Assembly (NCBI RefSeq): GCF_003663945.1
Contig: NZ_RCCH01000006.1
Coordinates: 225,712-289,711 of the forward strand
Direction: 5' to 3'
DNA length: 64,000 nucleotides
Source: Lacinutrix venerupis
Lineage (GTDB): Bacteria > Bacteroidota > Bacteroidia > Flavobacteriales > Flavobacteriaceae
This document shows positions 37,241 through 44,929 of this stretch, one piece after another. Position 1 is the first letter of the stretch. Each line of letters opens with the position of its first letter. The position numbers were made by a program, and so were the translations under genes. The notes beneath the pieces are model-generated. The model was not told the origin of the DNA. It was given only the letters and a program-made list of their open reading frames with translations, and ran no database searches.

Positions 37241-38566
37241 ATGCAATTACAAAAAGAAAATATATTAATTGTGGATGATGATGTTAATATTCTAGAATTA
37301 TTACAGCGCCACCTTCAATCTTGGAATTATCATGTTTTTAAAGCTATCTCTGTAAAAGAAGCAGTTGTAATTCTACGAGATACAAAGATAGATTTATTAA
37401 TAACCGATTTAAAGATGCCGGAATTAGATGGGTCTGAGTTAATAAAATTTGTATCAGAACATTATCCAAAACTTCCAAAATTAGTAGTTACAGGTTATCC
37501 TTCGGTTCAAGATTCTTTGTCAGCAATTAAATCTGGAGTTGTAGATTATTTAACCAAACCATTTACAAAAAACGAATTAAAGCTTGCGTTAAATCGCTCC
37601 TTAAAAGCTACAGAAGACAAACAGTTAGAAAACAAAAAGCTTGATGTTAATAATAAAGCTTATGGAGAAATTATTGGTAATTCTGAAAAAATAAATAATG
37701 TTATTCAGGTTATAGAGCGTGTAAAAAATAATAAAGCAACCGTTTTTATAAAAGGAGAAAGTGGTACAGGAAAAGAATTGGTAGCAAGAGCAATCCATTA
37801 TCAAGGTAAATTTTCTAGAGCACCTTTTGTAGCTGTAAATTGTGGAGCAATACCAGAAAACCTATTAGAAGCAGAACTTTTTGGATACATAAAAGGTGCT
37901 TTTACAGGAGCCGAAACTAATAGAGAAGGTTTTTTTCAAGCGGCAAATGGCGGAACTATTTTTTTAGATGAAATTGGTAATGCTTCCTTAACTGTGCAAT
38001 CTCGGTTATTACGTGTGTTGCAAGAAAAAGAAATAGTAAAAGTTGGTGCTACAAAAGCCGAAAAAATAGATGTTCGCATTATTGCAGCTACAAATAGTAA
38101 TCTTCGCGCTATGATTGTAAAAGAAACTTTTAGAGAGGATTTGTTTTATAGACTTACAGTTGTAGAAATTGAAATAGCGCCTCTAAGAGAAAGAAAAGAA
38201 GATATTACTTTATTGGTAGATAAATTTCTTTTTAAATATGGTATTGAATATAAAGACAGATTTATAAAAATTACACCAGAAGCTTTATCGGTTTTAGAAC
38301 GATATAATTGGCCTGGTAATATTAGAGAATTAGAAAACGTTATTCAGCGTGCTGTAATAATGTGCGATAAGCATATAGATATTACACATTTACCAGAACA
38401 TTTAAAGTATGTTTTAAATTTTGATGAAAGTGAATTGCCTGCTTTAAAAGTAATAGAAAAACAATATATAGAAAAAGTATTAAGGCTAACAGAAAATAAT
38501 AAAACTAAAGCGGCACAAATACTTGGAATAGATAGAAAAACAATTAGGAAAAAATTAGAAGAATAA
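37241..38566 (+). CDS. NtrC-family sigma-54-dependent response regulator
   Basis: 441-residue bacterial enhancer-binding protein with all three domains. The receiver has Asp56 in LLITDLKMPELDG. The AAA+ domain has Walker A GESGTGKE (about 173-180), the sigma-54 contact loop GAFTGA intact (219-224), Walker B GGTIFLDEIG and the arginine finger region. A C-terminal Fis-type helix-turn-helix follows (NNKTKAAQILGIDRKTIRKKLEE). It can therefore open sigma-54 promoters. Its kinase is immediately upstream, and 200 bases downstream lies a strong sigma-54 promoter with inverted repeats in front of it, the most likely target. Confidence 0.95.
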   Translation: MQLQKENILIVDDDVNILELLQRHLQSWNYHVFKAISVKEAVVILRDTKIDLLITDLKMPELDGSELIKFVSEHYPKLPKLVVTGYPSVQDSLSAIKSGVVDYLTKPFTKNELKLALNRSLKATEDKQLENKKLDVNNKAYGEIIGNSEKINNVIQVIERVKNNKATVFIKGESGTGKELVARAIHYQGKFSRAPFVAVNCGAIPENLLEAELFGYIKGAFTGAETNREGFFQAANGGTIFLDEIGNASLTVQSRLLRVLQEKEIVKVGATKAEKIDVRIIAATNSNLRAMIVKETFREDLFYRLTVVEIEIAPLRERKEDITLLVDKFLFKYGIEYKDRFIKITPEALSVLERYNWPGNIRELENVIQRAVIMCDKHIDITHLPEHLKYVLNFDESELPALKVIEKQYIEKVLRLTENNKTKAAQILGIDRKTIRKKLEE

Positions 38567-38640
38567 TTTTTGCTTTTCAGTTTAATATTTTTTCATAATA
38601 AATCTTCACAAATAAATAATATTTATTTCACACCTAAAAT

Positions 38641-38680
38641 AGTGGTACAATATTACTCAATCGGGACTTTTTGTACCGCT
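38641..38680. promoter_or_regulatory. candidate enhancer (UAS) for the sigma-54 activator
   Basis: Arms AGTGGTACAA (38641-38650) and TTGTACCGCT (38671-38680) are inverted repeats matching at 9 of 10 positions, with centres about 30 bp (three helical turns) apart. Within the right part is a tighter dyad CGGGAC-TTTTT-GTACCG (38662-38678). The site lies about 90-125 bp upstream of the -24 element, the usual place for NtrC-type binding sites. Confidence 0.6.
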
Positions 38681-38765
38681 AAAATATTTCTTTAAAATAT
38701 TAAATATTTTAGCTTTTTCTTTGTTTATAAGGGTTTTGGTGTCTTGCTGTTTTTTAATTCTTCAA

Positions 38766-38781
38766 TTGGCATACGCATTGC
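38766..38781 (+). promoter_or_regulatory. sigma-54 (-24/-12) promoter
   Basis: TTGGCATACGCATTGC matches the sigma-54 consensus TTGGCAC-N4-TTGC at all but one position, with the diagnostic GG-N10-GC spacing (GG 38768-38769, GC 38780-38781). Transcription would start near 38793, about 25 bases before the 54-residue microprotein gene. It would drive the whole operon through the terminator at 41755. Confidence 0.8.
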
Positions 38782-38816
38782 TTTTAAGCTTATAAATAAC
38801 CTTATAAGTTTTAATT

Positions 38817-38981
38817 ATGAAGCATTTTAATATTTGTCCTATTTGTATACATCAAAGCTATTGTGCATTAACAACGCAAAAAGATAAAGTATGGTCTTGC
38901 AGTGAGTTTGATGCAATCGAACCAAGCAACTCCATAATAAAAAGCAAACCACAAATAGAAAAGAAACTAGAGTTAATATAA
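38817..38981 (+). CDS. 54-residue cysteine-rich microprotein
   Basis: First gene after the sigma-54 promoter. The frame encodes MKHFNICPICIHQSYCALTT followed by QKDKVWSCSEFDAIEPSN and a Lys-rich tail ending LELI. Four cysteines (Cys7, Cys10, Cys16, Cys28) in the pattern C-x2-C-x5-C-x11-C suggest binding of one zinc or iron atom. There is no signal peptide. I believe similar short proteins occur in other Flavobacteriaceae, but I cannot confirm this. The ATG sits about 25 bases after the predicted transcription start. Function unknown; it could be a small regulator or metal-binding partner for the operon's enzymes. Confidence 0.7.
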   Translation: MKHFNICPICIHQSYCALTTQKDKVWSCSEFDAIEPSNSIIKSKPQIEKKLELI

Positions 38982-39001
38982 TTTTTAAAGTAATAAGTAT
39001 T

Positions 39002-39139
39002 ATGAATTTAAACACATTTATGTCATTATTTTCTAATAGACATGTAGTAAATAAAAATTCTAGTTCTAGAGCAACTAGAAGCCGATATATCACAGAAAAA
39101 TATAATGAGAGATCGATAGTAAATCGATATTTTAAATAA
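39002..39139 (+). CDS. 45-residue basic microprotein
   Basis: Second short frame in the sigma-54 operon, 20 bases after the first and 9 bases before glutamate dehydrogenase. It encodes a protein starting MNLNTFMSLFSNRHVVNKNS and ending NERSIVNRYFK, rich in Ser, Arg and Asn, with a strong positive charge and no cysteine. Tight spacing on both sides supports translation, but the sequence is low in recognisable features. It could be a nucleic-acid- or protein-binding peptide, or a chance frame. Confidence 0.5.
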   Translation: MNLNTFMSLFSNRHVVNKNSSSRATRSRYITEKYNERSIVNRYFK

Positions 39140-39148
39140 GAATAAAAT

Positions 39149-40453
39149 ATGACAACAATTACAGCAGATTTAAAAAAAGAAACAAAAAAAGTACCTGTAA
39201 AAGGTATGATGGATAACGTTATGGAGCAGTTTAATAGTGCTGCAAACCATATAAACCTGCATCCAAATATTAAAAAAATATTAAGTATTACTAATAACGA
39301 AATTCTTGTAAACTTTCCAGTAAAAATGGATAATGGAGATGTAGAAGTTTTTACAGGCTATAGAGTGCAACACAATAGTGCTTTAGGTCCATACAAAGGA
39401 GGTTTACGTTACCATCCAACTGTAGACATAGACGCTGCAAGAGCTTTAGCTATGTGGATGACCTGGAAAACATCGTTAGCAGGTTTGCCATACGGTGGAG
39501 GAAAAGGAGGTATTAAAATTGATCCTTCAAAATATTCAGAATCAGAATTAGAGCGTATAACAAGACGTTTTACCTATGCATTAGCAGATAATATTGGGCC
39601 AGAACACGATATTCCAGCTCCAGATGTTAATACAAGTAGTCAAACTATGGCATGGATTGCGGATACGTATATGAGTACGCGTCCACCAGCAGAGCGATCA
39701 GCAAATCAGCACGTAGTTACTGGAAAACCAGATGGAAGCGGTGGATTAGAAGGTAGAGATAGAGCTACAGGTTATGGAGTGTATTTATCTATTAAATTTT
39801 GGGCGAAAAAGAATAATGTAAACTTAAAAGGTAAAAAATATATTGTTCAAGGATTTGGAAATGTAGGTTATTGGGCTTCTTATTTCTTAGAAAAAGATGG
39901 TGCATTATTAGTTGGAGTTCAAGATGCTTATGGAAGTATTAAAAGTGCTAATACAATAAAAGTAGAAGATCTTTTTAATTACGCTAAAGCTAATAAAGGA
40001 AGCATTGTAGGTTTTCCATATTCTGAGCCTGTAAGTAAAAACGATTTTTTTAGTTTGGATTGTGATATTTGTATTCCTGCGGCTTTAGGAAACCAAATAA
40101 CAAGTGAAAATGCACCTTTTATTAAAGCAAAACTTATAGCAGAAGGAGCAAACGGTCCAACAAACGTTGAGGGAGAAAAGGTTTTACTAGAAAGAGGTAT
40201 AGCTATTATTCCAGATATTTTATGTAATTCGGGAGGAGTAGTAGGTAGTTATTTCGAGTGGTTGCAAAATAGAAATGGTGAAATTTGGCAGTTAGACGAG
40301 GTAATGGCCAAGCTAGATAAAAAGATGCAAGAATCTTTTAATAAAGTTTACGATTATTCTAAAGAAGAAGGTATAGATATGCGTACAGCCGCTTTTTGTA
40401 TAGCAATAAAACGTATTGAAAAGGCATACATACAAAGAGGTATTTTTCCTTGA
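39149..40453 (+). CDS. glutamate dehydrogenase (Glu/Leu/Phe/Val dehydrogenase family)
   Basis: Interconverts glutamate and 2-oxoglutarate plus ammonia. The 434 residues contain the substrate and catalytic motifs GPYKGGLRYHPTVD, KTSLAGLPYGGGKGGI (catalytic Lys region) and PAPDVNT, then a Rossmann domain (YIVQGFGNVGYWA) and the conserved PAALGNQITSENA and AEGANGPTN. Length and motifs fit the hexameric, often NAD-dependent, catabolic type, although coenzyme choice cannot be fixed from sequence. It is the main metabolic gene of a sigma-54 operon, so it is probably induced by the neighbouring two-component system, consistent with nitrogen or amino-acid control. Confidence 0.95.
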   Translation: MTTITADLKKETKKVPVKGMMDNVMEQFNSAANHINLHPNIKKILSITNNEILVNFPVKMDNGDVEVFTGYRVQHNSALGPYKGGLRYHPTVDIDAARALAMWMTWKTSLAGLPYGGGKGGIKIDPSKYSESELERITRRFTYALADNIGPEHDIPAPDVNTSSQTMAWIADTYMSTRPPAERSANQHVVTGKPDGSGGLEGRDRATGYGVYLSIKFWAKKNNVNLKGKKYIVQGFGNVGYWASYFLEKDGALLVGVQDAYGSIKSANTIKVEDLFNYAKANKGSIVGFPYSEPVSKNDFFSLDCDICIPAALGNQITSENAPFIKAKLIAEGANGPTNVEGEKVLLERGIAIIPDILCNSGGVVGSYFEWLQNRNGEIWQLDEVMAKLDKKMQESFNKVYDYSKEEGIDMRTAAFCIAIKRIEKAYIQRGIFP

Positions 40454-40477
40454 TTTATTAATTATAATAGTATTGTA

Positions 40478-40897
40478 ATGAAGTACAAGACTTTAATTTT
40501 AGAGAAAAAAGAGTATGTATATTTAAAACGTATACTTAATATTTCGGGTTATGCTAATGATGATGTAGTAAGAAAATCATTATTAAAATTAACCGAAGAA
40601 TTAAAAACAGCGAATATTCTGGATGAAGAGAAAATGCCTAAAGATGTAGTTCGATTTAATAGTGTTGTTACTTTAAAGTCAAACAAAGGATGGGAAAGAG
40701 TTTTAGAGGTTGTAATACCTCAAGATAAAGACCTATCATTAAATAAGATTTCTATTTTAACACCAATGGGAGCAGCGCTTTTTGGTTATTCTAAAGGAGA
40801 TATTGTTGATTGGGATTTTCCGGGAGGAAAACAAAAACTAAAAATTGTAGATGTTACAATCTCAGAATCTTTAAAAGGATTAGATGTTGTAATTTAA
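40478..40897 (+). CDS. GreA/GreB-type (Rnk-like) RNA polymerase-binding factor
   Basis: 139-residue protein ending in a GreA/GreB C-terminal domain (about 55-139), recognisable from VRFNSVVTLKSNKGWERVLEVVIPQDKD, then ISILTPMGAALFGYSKGDIVDWDFPGGKQKLKIVDV. The short N-terminal helical part lacks the long acidic-tipped coiled coil of true GreA, so like Rnk it probably binds RNA polymerase near the secondary channel without transcript cleavage activity. It follows glutamate dehydrogenase by 24 bases in the sigma-54 operon, suggesting a link between nitrogen or stress signalling and polymerase modulation. Confidence 0.85.
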   Translation: MKYKTLILEKKEYVYLKRILNISGYANDDVVRKSLLKLTEELKTANILDEEKMPKDVVRFNSVVTLKSNKGWERVLEVVIPQDKDLSLNKISILTPMGAALFGYSKGDIVDWDFPGGKQKLKIVDVTISESLKGLDVVI

Positions 40898-40909
40898 AAT
40901 AAACTTATT

Positions 40910-41332
40910 ATGAAAACTAAAAATATTGAAATTTTCGATCATGATACAAACGTAGATGTCACACATAAAATAAACACTATGGAGTTAGACAATTGGTTAA
41001 ATCATTTAGAATATATTAAAAAAGAACTTATAAATCTTATTAATATATGTAAAAACGAACTTAACGAAAAGTTTGATGATGATAGTGTAGTTGAACGTTT
41101 TGAAAAAAAAGAAATAGAAAACGAAACGCTTTACAATGCACTTAAAAAGTATTCTAATTCCAGATCTAATATTGTGGAATGTGAAGATACAGAGTGTGAT
41201 ATGGTTTACATAACAGAACACGAAAGCTATAGAAGAAGCTATTTATACCATTTAGATAAATATAGAAGATTAAAAGATGAGTTTTTTAATAAAGTTCAAG
41301 GCAATTTTACTTTAGTAAAAACTAATAAATAA
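40910..41332 (+). CDS. small coiled-coil protein in the sigma-54 operon
   Basis: 140-residue soluble, helical, charged protein I do not recognise. The core begins MELDNWLNHLEYIKKELINLINICKNEL and ends with a helix YLYHLDKYRRLKDEFFNKVQGN; between them is ECEDTECDMVY with two Cys. It lies 12 bases after the Rnk-like gene. Its opening helix resembles that of the next gene's product (W-x-N-x-L-E, then E-L-x-x-L), so the two may be distant paralogues. Cytoplasmic; function unknown. Confidence 0.75.
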   Translation: MKTKNIEIFDHDTNVDVTHKINTMELDNWLNHLEYIKKELINLINICKNELNEKFDDDSVVERFEKKEIENETLYNALKKYSNSRSNIVECEDTECDMVYITEHESYRRSYLYHLDKYRRLKDEFFNKVQGNFTLVKTNK

Positions 41333-41350
41333 TAGACTAAGTAGATTAAG

Positions 41351-41734
41351 TTGGTAGGGTTAAATAAAATAGAGTCGCATAGAAGACTTTGTCTAAAAAA
41401 AGACTTAATCGAGTTGTCTTATTGGCATAATACTTTAGAGGCTTTTAATATTGAATTAGATTATTTAAGTATTATTGAAAAGCAATTGTTAAAAAATGTT
41501 TCTGTTTCTAACATAATAACCGCATTACGTAGAAAAAATGTTATGCTTATGGCTAGTTTATGTAAGTATGAGCAAGAGCTTCTTCAAGAAATCGAGTACG
41601 GTAAAACAGAATACGATTTAAATAGGTTAAAAGTGCATGGACAGAAACAAGATAGTTATATTTCTTTAGTAAAAGATTTTTCTTTGTTCAAGAATCAATA
41701 TTATACATTACTAAAAAAATTTAGAAGCAATTAA
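41351..41734 (+). CDS. small coiled-coil protein, probable TTG start
   Basis: 127-residue helical protein of unknown function. The frame opens after a TAG at 41342 and the first acceptable start is TTG at 41351 (MVGLNKIESHRR); the first internal Met lies about 65 codons in, so a TTG start is favoured. The helix ELSYWHNTLEAFNIELDYLSIIEKQL resembles the beginning of the preceding protein, and both share a Tyr-rich helical tail. It is the last gene of the sigma-54 operon and is followed by a strong terminator. Confidence 0.68.
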   Translation: MVGLNKIESHRRLCLKKDLIELSYWHNTLEAFNIELDYLSIIEKQLLKNVSVSNIITALRRKNVMLMASLCKYEQELLQEIEYGKTEYDLNRLKVHGQKQDSYISLVKDFSLFKNQYYTLLKKFRSN

Positions 41735-41754
41735 TAGCGAATATTCTTTTAAAA

Positions 41755-41793
41755 ATAAAAAATGTTGAATTAACCCAATTCAACATTTTTTAT
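41755..41793 (+). terminator. terminator of the sigma-54 operon
   Basis: A perfect 17-bp stem (ATAAAAAATGTTGAATT / AATTCAACATTTTTTAT) with a 5-base loop, 20 bases after the last gene. The T-rich 3' arm acts as the tail. Confidence 0.92.
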
Positions 41794-41839
41794 TTAATCC
41801 TAAATTAGATCGATTAGCTTGTGTAAGCAACAACCATAC

Positions 41840-41865
41840 AAAGTTGTATATTGCAATACAACTTT
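41840..41865. promoter_or_regulatory. perfect palindrome before the glycan regulator start
   Basis: AAAGTTGTAT-ATTGCA-ATACAACTTT, a perfect 10-bp inverted repeat ending 5 bases before the regulator ATG. It could be an operator for autoregulation or an mRNA hairpin limiting translation. Confidence 0.5.
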
Positions 41866-41870
41866 ATGTC

Positions 41871-44690
41871 ATGCTTGTAACACACAAAAAACATATTAAG
41901 CTTTTATTTTTGTTGGTTTTTGTATTGTTTTCTTTTCAATTAAACGCACAAGAAATACCACCAATAAATGTTTTTACACCACAACAATATAATGGTGAAT
42001 ATCAAAATTGGGCAATTTCTCAATCTTTAGATAAAACAATTTATGTAGCAAACGATGCTGGTCTTTTGGAGTATAACGGAGCTAAGTGGACAAGATATAA
42101 CTCTCCAAATGAAACCATATTACGTTCTGTAAATGTGGTAGGTGATAAAATTTATACAGGCTGTTACATGGAATTTGGCTACTGGAAAAAAAACAGTTTT
42201 GGTATATTAGAATACACATCACTTTCTCAAAAAAAAGACTTTTCTGTAGTTGAGGATGAGCAATTTTGGCAAATTGTAAATCTTGATAAATGGATGATAT
42301 TTAGATCACTAAATCGAATTTATATTTATAATACTTTAGATGAAACTTTTAAAATAATAGAATCAAAATTTACAATTACTAAATTGTTTAAAGTAGATAA
42401 TACTATTTATTTTCAAGATATTAATAAGGGAATTTTTAAAATTATAAACGGAAAAAAATCTTTATTTATAGATAGTGAAATTATAAGAAATAATGCTATT
42501 GTAAATATATTTAACTACCAAGGAAATTTATTAGTTCAAACAGAAAACAACGGTATTTATGCGTATAAAAACAATATATTAATACCATGGGAAAAGGAGA
42601 TAAACAAATCTTTAGTTAATTATAGTGTATATAGCAGTATAAGGTTAAAAGATGGAGGTTTTGCCTTTGGTACTATTTCTAATGGAGTAATTATTTTAAA
42701 TAAAAATGGAGATTTAGTTTATAAAATAAATCAAAACTTAGGTTTAAGTAATAATACAGTGTTGTCAGTATTCGAAGACTTAAATAATAATTTATGGCTT
42801 GGTTTAGACAACGGTATTAATTGTATAAATAGTAAATCTCCAATAAAAATTTTTAACGACTTTAAAGGAGAACTTGGTTCTGTTTATACATCTGCAATTA
42901 AAAATGAAATTTTATATTTAGGTACAAATCAAGGACTTTTTTATAGAGATATTAATGATACTACAGAATCTTTTAAGTTTATTGATGGTACTCAAGGGCA
43001 AGTTTGGAATCTGCAAATTATAGACAATCAATTATTTTGTGGGCATAATTCTGGGACGTATATTATTGAAAAAAATAAAGCAAAAAAAATTTCTAATATA
43101 CAAGGAACGTGGTCTATAAAGAAAATTGAAGGAGCGCCTAATTTGCTAATGCAAGGAAATTATAGTGGACTATATATATTAGAAAAAATAAATAATAATT
43201 GGACTTTTAGAAATAAAATAGAAGGCTTCGATATTTCTTCTCGTTTTTTCGAAATAGTAAATAACACAACTATTTTTGTAAGTCATGAATATAAAGGTGT
43301 TTATGAAATTACTTGTAATTCAGCATTTACTAAAATTAAAACAGTAAAAACTAAAAATATTAGTAAAGGAGCGCATTCAAGCTTAATTAAGTATAACAAT
43401 AATTTAAATTATGTTTATAGAGAAGGATTCTATAAATACGATTTTGAAAAAAATAAGTTTGTAAAAGACACAATTATAAGTAGTTTTTTTCCATCAGATA
43501 ATTACGTTTCCGGTAAATTAATACATAATAAAGAATCTAACTCTCTTTGGGGATTTACAAATACAGATGTTATATATATAAAACCAGGAAAATTATCTGC
43601 TAAACCAGAAGTAAAAAGAATAGCATTGCCAAAGCGTCTTAGAAATAGCGTTACTAGTTATGAGAATGTAATTCATATAAAAGGTAATGAATATTTATTT
43701 GGTACTGCATCAGGTTATTTAATAATTGATACCGAAAAATTTAATAATGCTACTGGAAATGTTGCGCTTAATCAAATTATAAGTAGTAAAAATAATGGTG
43801 AAAGTACATCATTAAGTCTAAATGAATTTGCAGATTTAAAACCAAATAGTAATAATATAGAGTTCTTATTTAGTTTTACACAATTTAATAAATTTAATGT
43901 TGTGGAATATCAGCATAAATTAGATGGTATTTATAATACTTGGAGTAATTGGTCTTCAACACCAAGTGTAAGATATAAAAATCTACCTTCAGGAGACTAT
44001 ACTTTTGTTGTAAGAGCAAGAGTAGGGGAAGATGTATCAAAAAACGCTACTTATCAATTCTATATAAATAAGCCATGGTATGCGTCTAATGTGGCAGTTA
44101 TAGCATATGTGTTAAGCACGATTTTTATAATTCTTTTATTACATTATTTTTATAATAGGTATTACAAAAAGCAAAGAGAAAAAATATTAATTAAAGCACA
44201 ACGAGATTTAGAACGTAAAGAATTAGAAAATAAGCAACAACAAATGCAATTTAAAAATCAACAGTTGCAACAAGATATAGAAAACAAAAATAGAGAGTTA
44301 GCTATTTCTACTATGAGTTTAATTAAAAAGAACGAATTTTTAAATAGTATTAAAGCAGAATTAAATAATAAGGAAACAGATGCTAATATTAAATCTGTTA
44401 TTAAGATAATAGATAAAAACTTAAACAATACAGATGATTGGAAATTCTTTCAAGAAGCTTTTAATAATGCAGATAAAGACTTTCTACAAAAATTAAAAAT
44501 AAAGCATAGTAGCTTAACTCCTAATGATCTTAAATTGTGTGCTTATCTTAGATTAAATCTGTCTTCCAAAGAAATAGCGCCATTACTTAATATATCGCCA
44601 AGAAGTGTAGAGGTTAAACGATATCGTTTGCGTAAAAAAATGAATTTACCTCATAAAACGAGTTTAGCAAACTACATCATAGAGTTGTAG
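41871..44690 (+). CDS. ligand-sensing propeller / LuxR-type regulator of the glucan locus
   Basis: 939-residue membrane-spanning transcription regulator. The start is set at MLVTHKKHIKLLF, giving a signal peptide ending LNAQ; a TTG nine codons upstream falls inside a palindrome. The large periplasmic part is a two-component-regulator-type propeller (about 35-640; NNLWLGLDNGINCI and similar blades) followed by a triple-Tyr domain (to about 735). One membrane helix (about 738-765) and a coiled coil lead to a C-terminal LuxR-type HTH (LTPNDLKLCAYLRLNLSSKEIAPLLNISPRSVEVKRYRLRKKM). It lacks a kinase core, so it signals in one polypeptide. Located just before susC, it probably senses beta-glucan oligosaccharides. 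Confidence 0.88.
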   Translation: MLVTHKKHIKLLFLLVFVLFSFQLNAQEIPPINVFTPQQYNGEYQNWAISQSLDKTIYVANDAGLLEYNGAKWTRYNSPNETILRSVNVVGDKIYTGCYMEFGYWKKNSFGILEYTSLSQKKDFSVVEDEQFWQIVNLDKWMIFRSLNRIYIYNTLDETFKIIESKFTITKLFKVDNTIYFQDINKGIFKIINGKKSLFIDSEIIRNNAIVNIFNYQGNLLVQTENNGIYAYKNNILIPWEKEINKSLVNYSVYSSIRLKDGGFAFGTISNGVIILNKNGDLVYKINQNLGLSNNTVLSVFEDLNNNLWLGLDNGINCINSKSPIKIFNDFKGELGSVYTSAIKNEILYLGTNQGLFYRDINDTTESFKFIDGTQGQVWNLQIIDNQLFCGHNSGTYIIEKNKAKKISNIQGTWSIKKIEGAPNLLMQGNYSGLYILEKINNNWTFRNKIEGFDISSRFFEIVNNTTIFVSHEYKGVYEITCNSAFTKIKTVKTKNISKGAHSSLIKYNNNLNYVYREGFYKYDFEKNKFVKDTIISSFFPSDNYVSGKLIHNKESNSLWGFTNTDVIYIKPGKLSAKPEVKRIALPKRLRNSVTSYENVIHIKGNEYLFGTASGYLIIDTEKFNNATGNVALNQIISSKNNGESTSLSLNEFADLKPNSNNIEFLFSFTQFNKFNVVEYQHKLDGIYNTWSNWSSTPSVRYKNLPSGDYTFVVRARVGEDVSKNATYQFYINKPWYASNVAVIAYVLSTIFIILLLHYFYNRYYKKQREKILIKAQRDLERKELENKQQQMQFKNQQLQQDIENKNRELAISTMSLIKKNEFLNSIKAELNNKETDANIKSVIKIIDKNLNNTDDWKFFQEAFNNADKDFLQKLKIKHSSLTPNDLKLCAYLRLNLSSKEIAPLLNISPRSVEVKRYRLRKKMNLPHKTSLANYIIEL

Positions 44691-44899
44691 TAACACAACA
44701 TTATCTATTTTTACCTATACATTACCACAACATTTATTTTTTTTGTTGTTTTTTTTAACAGGTAAGTATGCTATTTTGATATTTCTTACACCTTATGTTT
44801 AAAGGTTTAGCACTATTAATCTAATAATTTTAGGCTCTTTTTTTTGTGTTGTATATTTTTTGTTGCGGTTATTTTTAACAAATCTTTAATAAACAGTTT

Positions 44900-44907
44900 T
44901 AATTTTG
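44900..44907 (+). promoter_or_regulatory. candidate -7 box for the susC operon
   Basis: TAATTTTG matches TAnnTTTG exactly, 22 bases before the SusC ATG. No TTG at normal spacing is seen, as expected for an activator-dependent promoter under the adjacent regulator. Confidence 0.45.
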
Positions 44908-44929
44908 AGGAAACAATAAATCTAACTTT

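Noticed and set aside
38789..38808. CTTATAA-N6-TTATAAG hairpin just after the sigma-54 promoter as a terminator or riboswitch
   Set aside because: It is short, AU-only, has no T tail and overlaps the predicted transcript start; too weak to call.
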